This document shows, in pieces, positions 49,421 to 62,954 of a stretch of 64,000 nt of DNA. The DNA is from Vespula vulgaris (lineage: Eukaryota > Arthropoda > Insecta > Hymenoptera > Vespidae), in assembly GCF_905475345.1 (NCBI RefSeq), contig NC_066588.1, forward strand, positions 8,333,501-8,397,500, in the 5' to 3' direction. The translations under genes and the position numbers were made by a program. The number at the start of each line of letters is the position of its first letter. Within the stretch, counting starts at the first letter, position 1. Under the pieces are notes generated by a model. It was not told the DNA's origin, did no database searches, and saw only the letters and a list, made by a program, of their open reading frames with translations.

Positions 49421-50907
49421 TTAATATTTGTAAATTAATATAACATTAAATGCAAAATGACATAATAACAATTATAATACAAATCGAAAATGTGTAATTC
49501 ACTAAATAGAATATACGAGGAACTTTTATATAAAACGCATATAACTTACTCCCTATCACGATAGAGACGAACTGAGAAGGAAACAAACATATAAAACGCG
49601 CATGTCCTACTTTATTGAATCACTCAGGAGTGGGGAAAAATGGAATTATTCTTTTTAAACATCAATTTATTAATAAGCGTCGTATGAAACGGAATTATGA
49701 AACTAAGCATATTAACTATATTGAGACTTCTCTTCGTGTTCTCATTTTCATTTCATTTTAATTCCTAATTAATTAATTCGCATTACCGTGTCATATGAAA
49801 TTTCATTTTAAAAATATATGATTGATTATAATACTTTAAATACTATCGTTTCAAAGTTTTAAGATAAAGGCGGAAACTCGATTGGATATTCTTTATTTTC
49901 TTTTATTTTTTCTACCCTAACCTACATAAATTGTAGATTGCTCATTGGCTAAAGTCGTTACTCGCTATCTATTCGATTAGCCAATCAGCAATGAGAATCA
50001 TCAGTGTGCGAAAAAGAGGATCGTATCTCCTGGTGGAATGTAAAGCAAGTTCGTCCTAACGCCATCTATTGTGAAATACTTTTCGCATACTTATTTCGAC
50101 AGATTTCATAAATATTTTATATTCTTGTTATCAATATTCTATTTTTACTGCAAAGTAGTTGTTGTTAGTAGGTAAATATATATAGATATATTGATCAAGG
50201 GATACAAAATAAAACTAATGACGACAACAATGAACATTCTTTCTTTTAATTATTAATCACTTTTCATCGATTGTTATATCGTATAATTTTAGAATTTATA
50301 GAAAATTTTTTTAATTCTTATCTTTAAGAACTATTAATAATCATAAAATCTTTGCTTTAATATCAATTTATTTGTTTTTTTTTTGCATCAAAGTCTATTA
50401 ACATTGGTGTGATCGATAAATTATTTCGAAATTGTTAATATTCCATATTTTAATAAATAATATAAAATTTTATGTCCATATATAATAATATAATATAGTA
50501 TAGAGCTGATCTTATTTTTAATATATATTTTCGATATAATAGATATTTTTTTTACACATACAGATACACGCACGTTATATTAGAATGATATTAAATTTTC
50601 ACTCACAATTAGTTCATATTTCTGACATTTGAAGCAAAAATGATGTTTCGGTTATCGACTAATATGAAAGTATTCTAAGTTACGTTATTATCTCCTCAAA
50701 TTTTATCGTTGGTCGATGGGTTACAGTTGTAATCAAAAAAAAAAAAAAATTTCTTCTTTATCGGTTGTAATATCATTTTTAAGAAGTACGTGCAGGTTCT
50801 AGACTAATATAGGATTGAATTGTACTGAACTTTGTACTCAGGGCTGTTGGTATTTCTTTTTCATGAATGTGAATAGCAATAGTACAGTTAGTTTGGAATA
50901 AGAAAAC
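49421..50907. promoter_or_regulatory. right flank of the Helitron ORF and HADHA promoter; inverted CCAAT boxes
   Basis: ATTGGCTA at 49944-49951 and TAGCCAAT at 49978-49985 form an inverted pair of CCAAT boxes. The second continues as CCAATCAGCA, also found in the RNMT promoter. They lie 0.9 kb upstream of the HADHA ATG. The rest is AT-rich with poly-A/T runs; no gene is seen apart from the repeated TATAAAACGC near 49529-49603. Confidence 0.4.
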
Positions 50908-53900
50908 ATGGCAAATTATAGAATATTTGGAGCACTTACGCGTTTTTCACGTAAAAACGTTAATTTTATATATACAGGTGATTATGAAAAATGGAATTTT
51001 TTTATATGCACTTTAATTTGATAAATGAAAAAATTGATAATAATAAAGTTGATATTGTTGCATAAATTGTTTTTAATTTATTATTATAATATATATATAT
51101 TGTTTAATACTTTTACAGTGATACCACAACCTTTAAGAACACTTACAAGTATGCCAAGCAAAAAACATTTTAAATGTAAAGTTGTTGACGATGTAGCAGT
51201 TATTACTTTAGATTCCCCAGGGACTAAGGTATAATATTATATTGTATGTTTTTTTGTTGAATTTATTCAAATATTTATATAAAATATTAAAGATATGTTT
51301 AAAATATAATTATGAATATTATATTAATTTAAGATATGATAAACTTTTAATAGAGACTAAAATAGTATTATATAATTTCTTAATCTTAAATGTTTTAATA
51401 ATCTAAATATTTTTAATAGGTAAATACATTAAATTCAGAAGTAATGGAAGAAATAACTGCTGTTTTAAAGGATATAAAAGATAATAGTTCTGTTAAATCT
51501 GCTGTCTTGATAAGCGGCAAACCAGGTAGTTTTATAGCAGGAGCAGATTTAACTATGTTACAAAAGTGTTTAACAGAAGAAGATGGTTACAATATATCTA
51601 AGAGTGGTCAACAAATTTTAAATAATATAGCAGAAAGTAAAAAGCCAATTGTAGCAGCTATTCAAGGAGGTTGTCTTGGTGGTGGTTTGGAGGTATATTT
51701 CAGTTTTTTTTTTTTAAATAAATAGAAAAGAAATATTGATTTTGAAAACAATTGGTTGAAATTTTTATTTTAATTTTTTTTTTTATGTAGGTTGCATTGG
51801 CATGTCATTATCGAATTGCTGTTAATGATACCAAAACTGGTCTAGGTTTACCAGAAGTAATGGTTGGCCTTCTTCCCGGTGCAGGAGGTACACAACGGTT
51901 GCCTAAACTTATTTCTGTTCCAAATGTGCTTGATATGACTCTTATTGGCAAAACTTTTAAAGCAAAGAAAGCTAAAACAGTTGGATTAGTTGATATGTTG
52001 GTTAATCATCTTGGTCCAGGTGTTGCATCGTCTGAAGAAAAGTATGTTGAAAATGATTGGAAAATCATAAATCATATAAATTGTATATATTTTGGATATA
52101 TATGACGTAAACTTAATATAAAATATGGATAATTATGGATATTTTATTACAGTACTAGACATTATTTGGAAGAAATTGCTATAAAGGCTGCCAAAGATAT
52201 AGCAAATGGAAATTTGAAAGTTGATCGTAATCCAAAGTCAATACAAAATAAAATTATGAATTATGCTTTAACTTTTGACTTTGTAAAAGACCAAATATTT
52301 AAGAGAGCAAAAGCTCAAGTTATGAAAATGACAGGAGGACTATATCCTGCACCTTTGAAAATTTTAGAGGTAGTTCGTACCGGTTTAGATAAAGGACCAA
52401 CCGTAGGTTCTGAAGCAGAAGCCAAAGCTTTTGGTCAATTAGCAATTACTCCCCAGTGCAAAGGTCTTACAAGTCTCTTTTTTGGGCAAACTGCTTGTAA
52501 AAGAAATCGTTTTGGAGTACCAAAGAATGCTGTCAAGTACGTCTTTATTTTATAAATTAGTTTTTATATTTATGAGAATAATGTTTATTATGCATGCGCA
52601 GAAAATTATCTGTTATTGGTGCTGGTTTGATGGGTGCGGGTATTGCGCAAGTAAGCATTGACAAAGGATTTGATGTTATTTTGAAAGATACTAATGAAGC
52701 AGGATTGTTCCGTGGAGTGGGTCAAATTCAAAAGGGTTTAGATAATGCTGTCAAAAGACATCGTCTTACCAGGTTTGCATAAAAATGAATAATATTTTAT
52801 AATAAGAATTTAAAAGTATAACATATCTTTCAGAATCCAAAAAGATAAATATTTGGCTAATCTTGAGCCCACGTTACAATACGATTTATTCAAAAATTCA
52901 GATTTAGTTATTGAAGCAGTTTTTGAAGATATTGCTGTTAAACATAAAGTCATAAAAGAAATCGAGGCACATGCTCCAGAATATTGCATTATCGCAACGA
53001 ATACATCCGCGATTCCTATTGCGAAGATTGCTGCTGGAAGTAGTCGACCAGAAAAAGTATGCTTATTATTATTATTATTATTATTATAAAATAAAGTTAA
53101 ATGTTTTTCTTATTTAATATATAATAATACATTTATTGTGTGTAGGTGATCGGCATGCATTATTTCTCACCAGTAGATAAGATGCAATTATTGGAAATAA
53201 TTACACATAAGGGTACAGCAGATGAAACTATAAAAGCAGCTGTAGAAGTTGGTTTGAAACAAGGCAAGACTGTTATTACGGTTGGAGATGGACCTGGATT
53301 TTACACCACAAGAATACTCTCTGCCATGATTTCAGAAGCAATTAGATTGATGCAGGTGGAGAAATATTATTGTTTGTTTAATTATTAAAAAATTCTATGT
53401 AATAATTAGTAATAATATTTATATGAATAACGCAATATTTGGATATAGGAAGGTGTTGATCCTGTAATTTTGGACAAGTTGACCAAATCATTTGGATTTC
53501 CTGTAGGTGCAGCAACTTTATCTGATGAAGTGGGTATCGATGTAGGAGCACATATTAGTGTAGATTTAGGAAAAGCTTTGGGTGAACGTTTTACAGGAGG
53601 AAACGCGAATATTATGTTAGATATGGTCAAAGCTGGCTTCCTTGGTAATTATTTACATTTGCTTGTTCATCATCACTCTATTGTTAATTCACAAAATTAT
53701 GAAATATCTTTTTCTTACTAGGCCGTAAATCGGGCAAAGGCATATTCGTATACGAAAAGAATACGAAGAACAAAGATGTTAATCTCGAGGCATTAAATAT
53801 TTTGAAAAAATATGCAACTGAGCCTAAAGGAAGTACTTCTCTTGAAGATCGTCAAATGAGAATGGTATCTCGATTTGTTAACGAAGCGGTACTTTGTTTA

Positions 53901-54202
53901 GAAGAGAATATCTTAGCAAATCCTGTAAGTAATTTTAATAATTTATGACGAGAGCTTATTTGCTTTGTATGATAACGCATAATTTTAATCGTTTCTAGTT
54001 GGAAGGAGATGTGGGTGCCGTCTTTGGATTAGGTTTTCCACCATTCACTGGTGGACCTTTTAGATGGGTAGATTCATATGGAGCACACAGACTAGTAAAA
54101 AAGATGGAAGAATTCCAAAGTCATTATGGCCTTGCTTTTAAACCGTGCCAAACATTATACGATATGGCATCTGATTCGACGAAAAAATTCCATAAACAAT
54201 AA
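50908..54202 (+). CDS. HADHA: mitochondrial trifunctional enzyme subunit alpha
   Basis: Eleven exons (50908-50977, 51119-51228, 51420-51692, 51791-52041, 52153-52536, 52602-52772, 52834-53056, 53146-53355, 53449-53644, 53722-53924, 53999-54202) encode 764 aa, the length of the human enzyme (763). With the beta subunit it performs the hydratase and 3-hydroxyacyl-CoA dehydrogenase steps of long-chain fatty-acid beta-oxidation at the inner mitochondrial membrane. Residues 1-25 are Arg/Lys-rich without acids, as in a mitochondrial presequence. The crotonase domain shows [31 protein letters not shown] and [19 protein letters not shown] with the catalytic Glu. The NAD domain has [13 protein letters not shown] (about 366-378) and [17 protein letters not shown] (catalytic His about 499). 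The C-terminal domain includes [13 protein letters not shown] (TTA)n run lies in the intron at 53063-53086. No defect seen. Confidence 0.97.
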
Positions 54203-55060
54203 AAATGTCAAATACTTGTAACTTTTATTTAATATTAAGTACACAAGCATTTATCTTCCAAATAAGCACTATATTCTGGCAAACTATTTACAGCGTGTTT
54301 TAACATTATACTTGCTATATTATTTTTTAATGGTGCAATTTATACTGTTGTATAGTTTATAAAATCTTTTATAATTTTTATATGATCATCCTATATTGTT
54401 GTCATATGTATGTATATATACATATTATAATAACTTTATTCTTGTAGAAAGTTGATAAAGTGTAAACGTATATATATCGGAAATATGTTCTAATGAAATA
54501 TAGTGCTATTATTTTACTATACAACCATTAGAAATGTGATTATTGAATGCATTCACTACCAGTATCCTATAAATATTCTATGCTTGTAAATGCGAATCAA
54601 TTCTTAACTGCATAGCAATGTCAGTAAACCTGTTTTGTATATATTTTTTATTTGTTCAGTATGAATATACATACGTAAAGATGGAAATATAATTTGATGC
54701 AACATCAGAAGAGTATTGCACTTTCGTTTTCATGAATAATTAAGTACACGTTGCTAAAAAAAAAGATCTTGTTTATCTATCTCGATTACATTAACGTTAA
54801 ACAAATATTAATTACAGAAAAGTAATAATTTTTTTTCCGTTTACTCGTACTTACAATAAATGTTGCAATTTTAGTTTTTTGAATATATATAACACTTCGT
54901 TTAAGCGATTATATTAATTTATATACCTGTTTTTCTCTAGTACAATATATCTGCAAAGTATATAATCTTAGTCATTGAAAATCTGTTAATGCTATGGAAA
55001 CGTTTTTCTTTTTACATAAATTCTTTTTTATTACAAATAACTTTTATAAAAAGTAATTTA

Positions 55061-55110
<50 letters not shown>

Positions 55111-57363
55111 ACAGGTAATCGGTAAGACATTTTACATCATCTACAAGTTTCCTGTGCCTGTTTATAATATATACGACGTTAAAAGAGACCAAGTCCTTGG
55201 CTGATGCAAGAAAGCAGGAGATTTCACGAGATACCTTTGATAAGATTTCTCCCGTTTGACCGGTAAATTATTACCCTATTCTAGTAAACTAAAGAATACC
55301 AAGAGTAAAATAGATTTGACGACTACCAAAGATTCCGAAGTCTATAATTTATCAATTTTCTTTTATCATTACGTCTTCGAGCTTTCGAGCAAGAAGATAA
55401 GAGATCTGTAATTATCAATGCCAAAACATATTATTTATAGACGTATGTAATTAGCTTTAAAAGACAAAAATGAAATATAATTATGATTCATCACCGTTTA
55501 GAAATATTAGAAAGTAATGATCGATTTAAAGCAAATATTTTTTGAAATTTCTACAATAATTCAACGTGTATCGATTGACTTATGAAAATATAATACAATT
55601 AATAGATTTAACATGTATTCGTACTTGTTATCGCACCATCGTCTGATAACATTCTATTGACATTGTTTAAAGTCTGGAGACATGAGTGATTATAGGACTA
55701 CAGCGCAAATAGCTGTGATTCCGATCACGTATCAATGAAAAAATGTTGACTTTCGTACTACCTTCTGTTTATATTTGCGATTATATGCTATTAATAATAT
55801 ACTTTTTCTCTCAACATATACAATCGAATTCGATTAATATTACGTGTTATGCAACGTTATCGAACGATTTTATCAGCGTTATTTATTAATATGCACAAAT
55901 ATGTACGCAACAACTTATCATTGGCTCAGTATAGTATCGTGTTACTTTTACATTCGTTCGTATTTATAACAAGTAGTTCTATTCTCTTTATAACAAAATA
56001 AAAAAATAATAATAAAAAAAAAGAAAGATAAAAGCAAAAAAAGTACATGTGTAAAGAGAAAGTTTGTATCTGAAATATCAAATTCGTAAGGAACTTGTTT
56101 CACACATGTAATGTACATTTCTAACGGTATCGAGTCGTGAAAGAAAATAATTGCATAACTTCGTATTTTTTCAATTTGATCTTTTTTTTTGGGATATATC
56201 TTTGATTAGAGCCATATGGATACTAATCGATGATGTCCGATATCGTGTATAGTACCTACGTATCTACACGCGCTAAAATCGTCGATCGTTCGCATGACGC
56301 GTGATGGAAACTTTTCGTGGCCGATACAAAATAAAAGGGAAATCACTTTTCTACCGCGAACTTCTCCATGAATCATCAATGAATGTTATAAATGTATTTA
56401 GCATATTCACTATTCATGATTTATACACCTAATGATGACGTACATATTTATTATATGTAAAGAAAGTGTATGGTGCGGCGGTCTTGCGTTTTTTTTTTTA
56501 TGCTATTGGAATTACGTGAAAATGTTGGATTGTCTGGAAGATTTAAAGCGATTTTTAATAGAATCAAATATTATTTTTGCATTTCCATTTCCATAAAAAA
56601 TATTTTATGAGATAATTAATAAATTGTCCAGTGTATTGTTAAGAAAAGTTTCATCGAAGGAAGACAATGATCTATCGATCGGCGAGAAGTAGGATAAGGT
56701 GCGGCGAAAAACAAATGCTCAACTACATCGATTTATGAAAGTATAGAAGTCATTTAATTAATTTCCATTTGTGTATAAAAATTCTTTATCTTTACATTAA
56801 AGAAGTCTTACATCGTTGCAAGGAAAAAAAGGTATTTTATTACCTTCTCCTTGGGCGGTGATATATAATCTATAATTATAATGCCTATCGACGATCGTTA
56901 ACAAAGTCGTAATGTTAGCATAGTTCATTAACATATCTGTTATTTACATGAATTGTTTAAACAGTTTATCTCCTTTAAATAAATACTCTTTATTTCACGA
57001 TCAGTCAAAGACAACGATCACAGATCACAGACACACTTAGGTACTTGGTTCAATACTCTTCTCCTTTATCCCGCTCTCTTTCTATATTTCTCTGACATTC
57101 GTCATTAAGTACATCTTCTCATATTTTATAATTCCTTCATTGAATGAAAGATTTTTTAGAAGCACGACAGGAAGATTATCCGACGAAAGATTTTTTCGAC
57201 GTCGGATTTTTGAACTTTAAGAAGGTAACGAAAGGGTTACCGCTACCTGCAAATAGCTTCTATCCAAGGGATAAGAAGGAAACGAATATTCGACGTTTCT
57301 TTTTCCCTTCGATCTCTCTTTTTTTGCAAAAAGTATTCCGACAAAACATCAAGCTTGCTGCTG
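54203..57363. other. convergent 3' region of HADHA and cabut; (TA)n at 55066-55104
   Basis: 3.2 kb of mostly AT-rich sequence between convergent stops. A 39-bp TA microsatellite lies at 55066-55104 and there are multiple AATAAA-type signals. ORFs are short and unrecognisable. The right third (56.2-57.3 kb) is somewhat less AT-rich and probably belongs to the cabut 3' UTR. Confidence 0.4.
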
Positions 57364-59144
57364 TCAGGCTGCAAGCTGTGGCGGTAGAATTCGATGAGTC
57401 GGTGGCGTTATTCTTGGCGCGATAACAGGCAAGATACTAAGCCTAACACCAGATGCCGTTTGCATTTGATTACTACCATTGCTATTCGAAGACGAGGAGG
57501 AAGTCCTTTCCCTGGTATGACGTTTAACGTGTTTAGCCAAGTGATCGCTTCTCATGAATCTTCTCTGGCAAATCGTGCAAGCGAATTTCTTTTCTCCTGT
57601 GTGAGTCCTTTTGTGTCTGGAGAGTTCGTCGCTGCGTGAGAAACGTCTGTTGCAATCCTCGTACGGACAGGGAAAGGGTCGTTCTCCGGTATGAGTGCGC
57701 ATGTGCGCTTTCAGGTGAGAAGATTTGAAATAATTTTTGCCGCAGCCGGGATATTCACATTCGTAGACGCGTCTTCGTGCTGCTGATTCATTACAGTGAA
57801 CGTTTCCTCTCGTGGTTCCTACGGTATTAGCTCGAGTCGACGTACTCGCAGTGACCAACAATAACGGAGTCTGTGGTAATACCAATGACGATCCTAAAAT
57901 TCCAGTTACCATGATCGGTGCTGGTTTCGGGGCAAGTGGTTGTAACTTGGCCTGACCGGTCTCACGATCGGTATTTTTGTTATTCACGATTATCTCCTCC
58001 TTTTTCAAGCTCATTTTAAACTTGAGACTTTTCAAGACGTTTACTTCCGTCGAGTTACCACTCGAACGCACGTCCGAGCTCTTACTGCTGCTTTCGACGG
58101 TACGTTGCCGTATTATCGTACTTGGTACCCATTCGGACGGGCAAGAATCGGGCAGCTTCGTAGGTATACTGGCTGGACTGCAAGTTCCGTCACGATTGGC
58201 GCGCATTATGACTGACACTCGAGTTGCCTCAGGACTGGGTGGTGGTGTTCCATAAAGAAGCAACTATAAGAATCAAAGTTTATCTTAGAGAAAATAGTTT
58301 CTATGTGTATTCGAAATTCAAACGAATGCTCGAAAGTCACGAGATTTGTGTATTTATTAAATTTACGTTTATATTTACCTTGGCTAATTCGCATTGTTCA
58401 ATGTAACGTCGTTTCCGTGGCGGCTCATCTTCCTCCGAATCGGAGGGCTGAGGAGTAAGAGGCAAGTTTAGTTGCGGATTTTCATGATCGCGCTTTGTCG
58501 CATTCGCTTCGGTTGCCACCGTCATTGCCGCCTCCTCCGCCGCCTTCGCCACCTCCGCTTTTGCGGTCATCGCCGTCTTTTGCAATAGCTTGTCTCCTAA
58601 CAAAGCTGCGACACTGAATGACGACTGTAGTGGCTCGATCTGCGAGAATAAATGGGAATATCAGTTATCATTTCTCACGAGTTAATTTCCTTCTTTTTAT
58701 CGAAGAAGAAAGAAACGACGAAAGAGAAATTTATATCTACGCGAGTTCTTTCTGCGTAGTAATAAAAGAATATATTAAAAATTTTCTTTCTTTTTTCCTC
58801 GATTTGCTCGAGTATAGCAGAATATTTCAAATTTGAAGTCGTTAGAGATAAACGTGCTCAGGATACGAACATAGAATCTAATCAAAATATATAAAAGACA
58901 AGAGAAATATCAAGGCGGAGGAATAAGTACGAGTTAATGAAATTAGCGTTAATACGATTTAACAACGTCGGAGTAACGAAAATCCGTATTACGACGCGAC
59001 ACCGAAAACGCGTTGTAGAAACATGTTCGTATTTCGCGGGCGTCGGTCGACAGATTATACGGCGGTATATTTAATTTTGTTTCGACTTACGTGCTTGAAC
59101 TGGGGCGAGGCTGGTGGAGACAGGGGAGTTTGATTCGCGTCCAT
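57364..59144 (-). CDS. cbt: cabut, KLF10/11-type zinc-finger transcription factor
   Basis: Three minus-strand exons (59091-59144, 58379-58639, 57364-58263) encode 404 aa. Exon 1 gives [18 protein letters not shown]. Exon 2 has an Ala/Glu-rich segment, the [11 protein letters not shown] acidic patch and a PRKRRY basic patch. Exon 3 opens with [10 protein letters not shown], a TIEG/KLF10-11 type Pro motif. Three adjacent C2H2 fingers lie at about residues 272-354: [19 protein letters not shown], then [19 protein letters not shown], then [17 protein letters not shown]. The [20 protein letters not shown] linker is typical of the KLF family, which binds GC/CACCC boxes. In Drosophila cabut is a sugar-induced (Mondo-Mlx) and developmental regulator. 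GC-rich coding sequence contrasts with the window average. Confidence 0.93.
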
Positions 59145-59500
59145 CTTTTCTTAGCTCCGTTTATAATAAAGTTCAAAATCAATGCGAAGCTTCTTCTGGA
59201 ACGCACCAACGTTTTCTCATTTACGGAAATGTAATGAGCTCGCGTAGTACAAAATGGGAGTGCAAACTCGATCTAACGGACGTCTGGTAGCGCAATGAAG
59301 CTTTCTCAGGTCGGTAGTCCCGACGTGTGCCCAGTTAGTTGCGTCTGATCATGTGGCCGTGTAGTTTGTTGGCCAATAGTGTGGAGGGGCTCGCCATACT
59401 CGACCAATCCTGTAAGACCGATCAGTCGTTCAACGCGTGATCACAGGCGTGTTGTTCACGTGCTCGCGACCTGACTGAGGCCGTGATCATGACGTCACAC
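59145..59500 (-). promoter_or_regulatory. cabut promoter with CRE, E-box and CCAAT motifs
   Basis: Upstream of the cabut ATG the sequence is CpG-rich. It contains a full palindromic CRE TGACGTCA (59490-59497), an E-box CACGTG (59457-59462) and CCAAT boxes at 59372-59376 and 59404-59408. GTGATCA recurs around 59438 and 59484, and a related TGATCATG lies around 59346. Clustering within 150 bp suggests a signal-responsive promoter; regulatory roles are inferred. Confidence 0.5.
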
Positions 59501-59641
59501 TGCGTGCCGCGCACGCTCGATACGTCATGCCGTCACGACGCGCCCCGAATGCCCCAAACGCCTCGAGCGTCCTGTAACTTCGACCCTCTTCGTACTCCTC
59601 CCTCTTGTTTGTTCATACACGCACGCACGCACACGTGCGTA

Positions 59642-59668
59642 CTCTCTCTCTCTCTCTCTCTCTCTCTC
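59642..59668. repeat. (CT)n microsatellite
   Basis: 27 bp of CT dinucleotide, about 500 bp upstream of the cabut start codon, after a (CGCA)-rich run (59620-59636). Confidence 0.9.
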
Positions 59669-62285
59669 CTTTTTTTGCTTCTCATTTTCTAGTATTTACG
59701 TTCTCTTCTCTTACGATCATCTTGTCGTACACCAAGGAGACACACGGCGAGCCTCCAAATTGTCGACGGCATCAATCCCTACCTCCTCTCGTCCAGCCTA
59801 TTCACTCTACGTAACTTTGCTTTCATTCTGTCTTTCGGAGCAAAGTTCGCTTTCTTTCTTTTTTATTTACTTATCAAAAAATCGTCAACAGACTTTCCTA
59901 CGTGTTAAATTGCATTTATTTATTTCATTGTGTAAGAGAAGATTGTTGGAGTTGTAGCTGTTCCGATTTTGAGTTCCGATAAGCGGAACCGTTCATATCG
60001 CGAAACCTTCTATAGTCATATAGAAAATGATTTTATTTGCACGAGATTCCTTTCTAATCTGATAATATCTGATAAGCAGTAAATCTTAGAAATATAAGAT
60101 TAATATTTGTGAATCGACTTCGTTTTTTTTTCTTTCTCTTTCTTTCTTTCTTTCTTTTTTTTTCAATTGGAATTTTTGTTCTACTTAAGAACGAATCTCT
60201 TTACTGAAATATTTTCTCGTTCATCTTTGATTTTCCGAGATGTTTAACAAAATAAACATCTTCAGATTTTTGGAATTTAAAAGATGTCAATAAACGATAG
60301 TTTTAAAAGTACGAAAGATAAAAAAATGTTTGTTTCGTGTTAATAAATTTAATTCTTAGGATTATTTGTGTACTGTTATGTATGAAACACGAAGTGTTTA
60401 ATTCGTGTGTTTATTATTTCCTACTTCTTCTCATGCAAATACATGTCTGTGTACATGTAATATAAACATTAAAGCGTATAAATGAATAAATATAAGAAAT
60501 TTGTTTTGAAACATTTTTTATCCTTTGTACTTTTCCTTAAAAATTGCTATATTTCGCTAAATATTTCAGAAAATTGAAGATTGATAAAGAATTCTTTCGA
60601 ACCAAGGATACTTGTTCTTTTATGTAGAATATGTTGGCGTTATGGAAAAATGAGATCCCTAGAAAAATTTATAGGAATTTATATAAAAATTATATAAATT
60701 ATTATATAAAAATTTGTAGCATTTGATTGTAATATTCGGTATAAACTGTAGTATCAATATATATTAAACTTAAACATATATACATATGTATGCACGTGCG
60801 CAAGCACTTCGACCGAAGGTCATATATAACCAATCGAAAACTCTATACTTGATATGTTAAATCTGGATTTTCTAGGGTAGCGTTTTCTCAACCTTTTTCT
60901 ATAACTTCACAAATCTTAAAATTTTAATGTAACATTGATTATTTTATAAGTTAGATAGATATTAATAATAAATAAATTAAGTAAGTAAATATGCAAGTTA
61001 AGAAAACAAAACGAACATTTATTTTTGAATTTTAATTACGTAAAATAAAACGCATGAAAATAATAAAATAATATTAATTTTCATAATTTTTTAGGGAACT
61101 TATTGATTTTTCACGGAATCCCAATATATCGTAAAAATTGGTTTGGGTAACGCTGTTCTAGGGCTTGTAGCGCAGAAACGGCTCATAGAATCAAGTTGTG
61201 TTAAGATATTTGTTCGGAATGACTAAAGAAATACAATATATTTAAAAATTAGACAAATTTGCAGAAAGTTTTTTGAACGTGTTTTGCTATGAAAATAGAA
61301 TAGGGTTTTTTACATAGAATTCGACGTTGTGCGACGAATAATTACATTTTTCTAACAATAAATATATTATTTTAGGAGAATGACGAACAAATGTGTGAAA
61401 ATAGAGAAAAGTAGAAAGAGAATTCGTCGAGTGTCAATAGAAAGCCACTTCGAAATTTCGCGTGATTCTTGCATACATATCTGCAGTCATTAAGAGGTAC
61501 TATGGTGAATATCACAAGAGTACTGAGAAATGAAAGCTTTTATAATTCTATGTATTCGACTAAAAACGAAAGATAAAATAAAAAATTTGGACAATTCCAT
61601 AATTTCAATTATGTAATTCGATTAATCTATTAACTGTATAGCTCTATTTTCATATGCTTAAATTCATTGATATTATTGGCAAAATTTAAACTATTAACTG
61701 TGTTTAAGAAGTATACTATCATATATAGCAATTTTTTGTTATGACGTATATACTTATCATGCGGAAGAAAATTACTTTTTGCCATTATTTACTGAAATTA
61801 TAATTACAGTAAAAGCATATTCGTAAATTTAAAACATTGTAGAATATATTTTTGATAAGAACGATATTAAAAAATAAAAACAAATTAAATAATTTTCTTG
61901 AGAAAACTGCATATAATGTTAAAATATCTTAAATATGTTAAATATATATTAGCAAGATGAACTTGCAAAAGTGAACTGGGACAATTTCCATAAGAAAGAT
62001 CCTTGCCAGAAACATTTTGAAAAAGCGTCAAATCTTTAATCTCCCTTTTAAGAGTAATATGAAAATTAAAACCATAAAATTTATCAATTTTTTCTCAGTT
62101 ACTATTAAAAATATTTATACGAAATAAAACGAAAAAAGAAGCACAATCTAGTTTTATAACATATAGTTTTTAGAAAGGTAGATCAAGAATTAAGAGTACA
62201 AGGAAGAAATATTTTTTTAGTGTGATATTTGTAAACAATTCCTTGAATTGAAAACCGATAAAAAAATCTAGGACAATGTTCGAAC
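59669..62285. other. intergenic, no gene seen
   Basis: 2.6 kb of AT-rich DNA with a TTTC-type low-complexity run at 60125-60165. No exon, RNA gene or transposon signature was recognised. Confidence 0.4.
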
Positions 62286-62289
62286 AAGA

Positions 62290-62575
62290 CGGAACAGGGA
62301 AGGACAGGATTGAATAGAATTGAGTAAAATCGAATAGGTTCAAATAGGTTCAAATTGAATCGAATAATAGTGGATAAAATCAGATAGGATTGAATAGGAC
62401 TGAATAGAATCCAGTAGAATTGAAGAGGATAGAATAGGATCAAATAGGATCAAATAATACCGAATAAGATTGAATAGGATCAAAGAGAATCGAATAGAAT
62501 CGAATAAGATAAAATAGGATTGAACAAATCCCAATCGAATCAAATAAGAGCTGATAGTATCAGATCAAAGAAAAG
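62290..62575. repeat. degenerate ~10-bp tandem repeat, GAATAGGATT/C unit (left arm)
   Basis: About 28 diverged copies of a unit close to GAATAGGATT or GAATAGGATC, mostly in strict 10-bp phase. The reverse strand stays open because a 10-bp period repeats every 10 codons, giving an artificial Ile/Leu/Phe/Ser-rich frame. Confidence 0.85.
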
Positions 62576-62599
62576 AGCGAAATTTGTTATGGTTGGGTC

Positions 62600-62910
62600 G
62601 AGTTTCATCTGGCTTGGATAGAATTGGATCGACTTGGTTCGGTCCGATCTATCCCAGCTTCTCTCGGCACAGTTTGACTCGGTTCAGCCCGGACCAATTC
62701 TAAGCTCGGTTTAGATCAGTTTGGTTTGACTCGGTTCGACTTGACTCGGTACAGCTTGGTTCGGTCGAATTTGGTTTTTGTCTGAGGTTGCATATGGCAT
62801 CTTCGGCAATTTTCGAGTACTGTCAGTCTCATCCGAAGATTGCCGAAAATATCCGATGATACTCGAACATCGTCGAAGATACTCGAAGCTGCCAAAGATA
62901 TCTTTATCCC
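62600..62910. repeat. central degenerate repeats (TTCGGTTCGACTCGG-like, then CGAAGAT-like)
   Basis: From 62600 to about 62775 the sequence is GC-richer, with recurrent TTGGTTCGG and GACTCGGTT words at ~10-bp spacing. From 62790 to 62910 CGAAGAT/CTTCGGCAA words recur, including the inverted pair TTCGGCAA and TTGCCGAA. It separates the two arms of the decamer array. Confidence 0.75.
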
Positions 62911-62954
62911 GACCAAAGACAATCAGAAACGATTTTTTACTATCTTGTCGATCT

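Noticed and set aside
57144..57425. Plus-strand ORF of 93 codons overlapping the cabut stop
   Set aside because: Antisense to the cabut 3' end, no features of a protein family.
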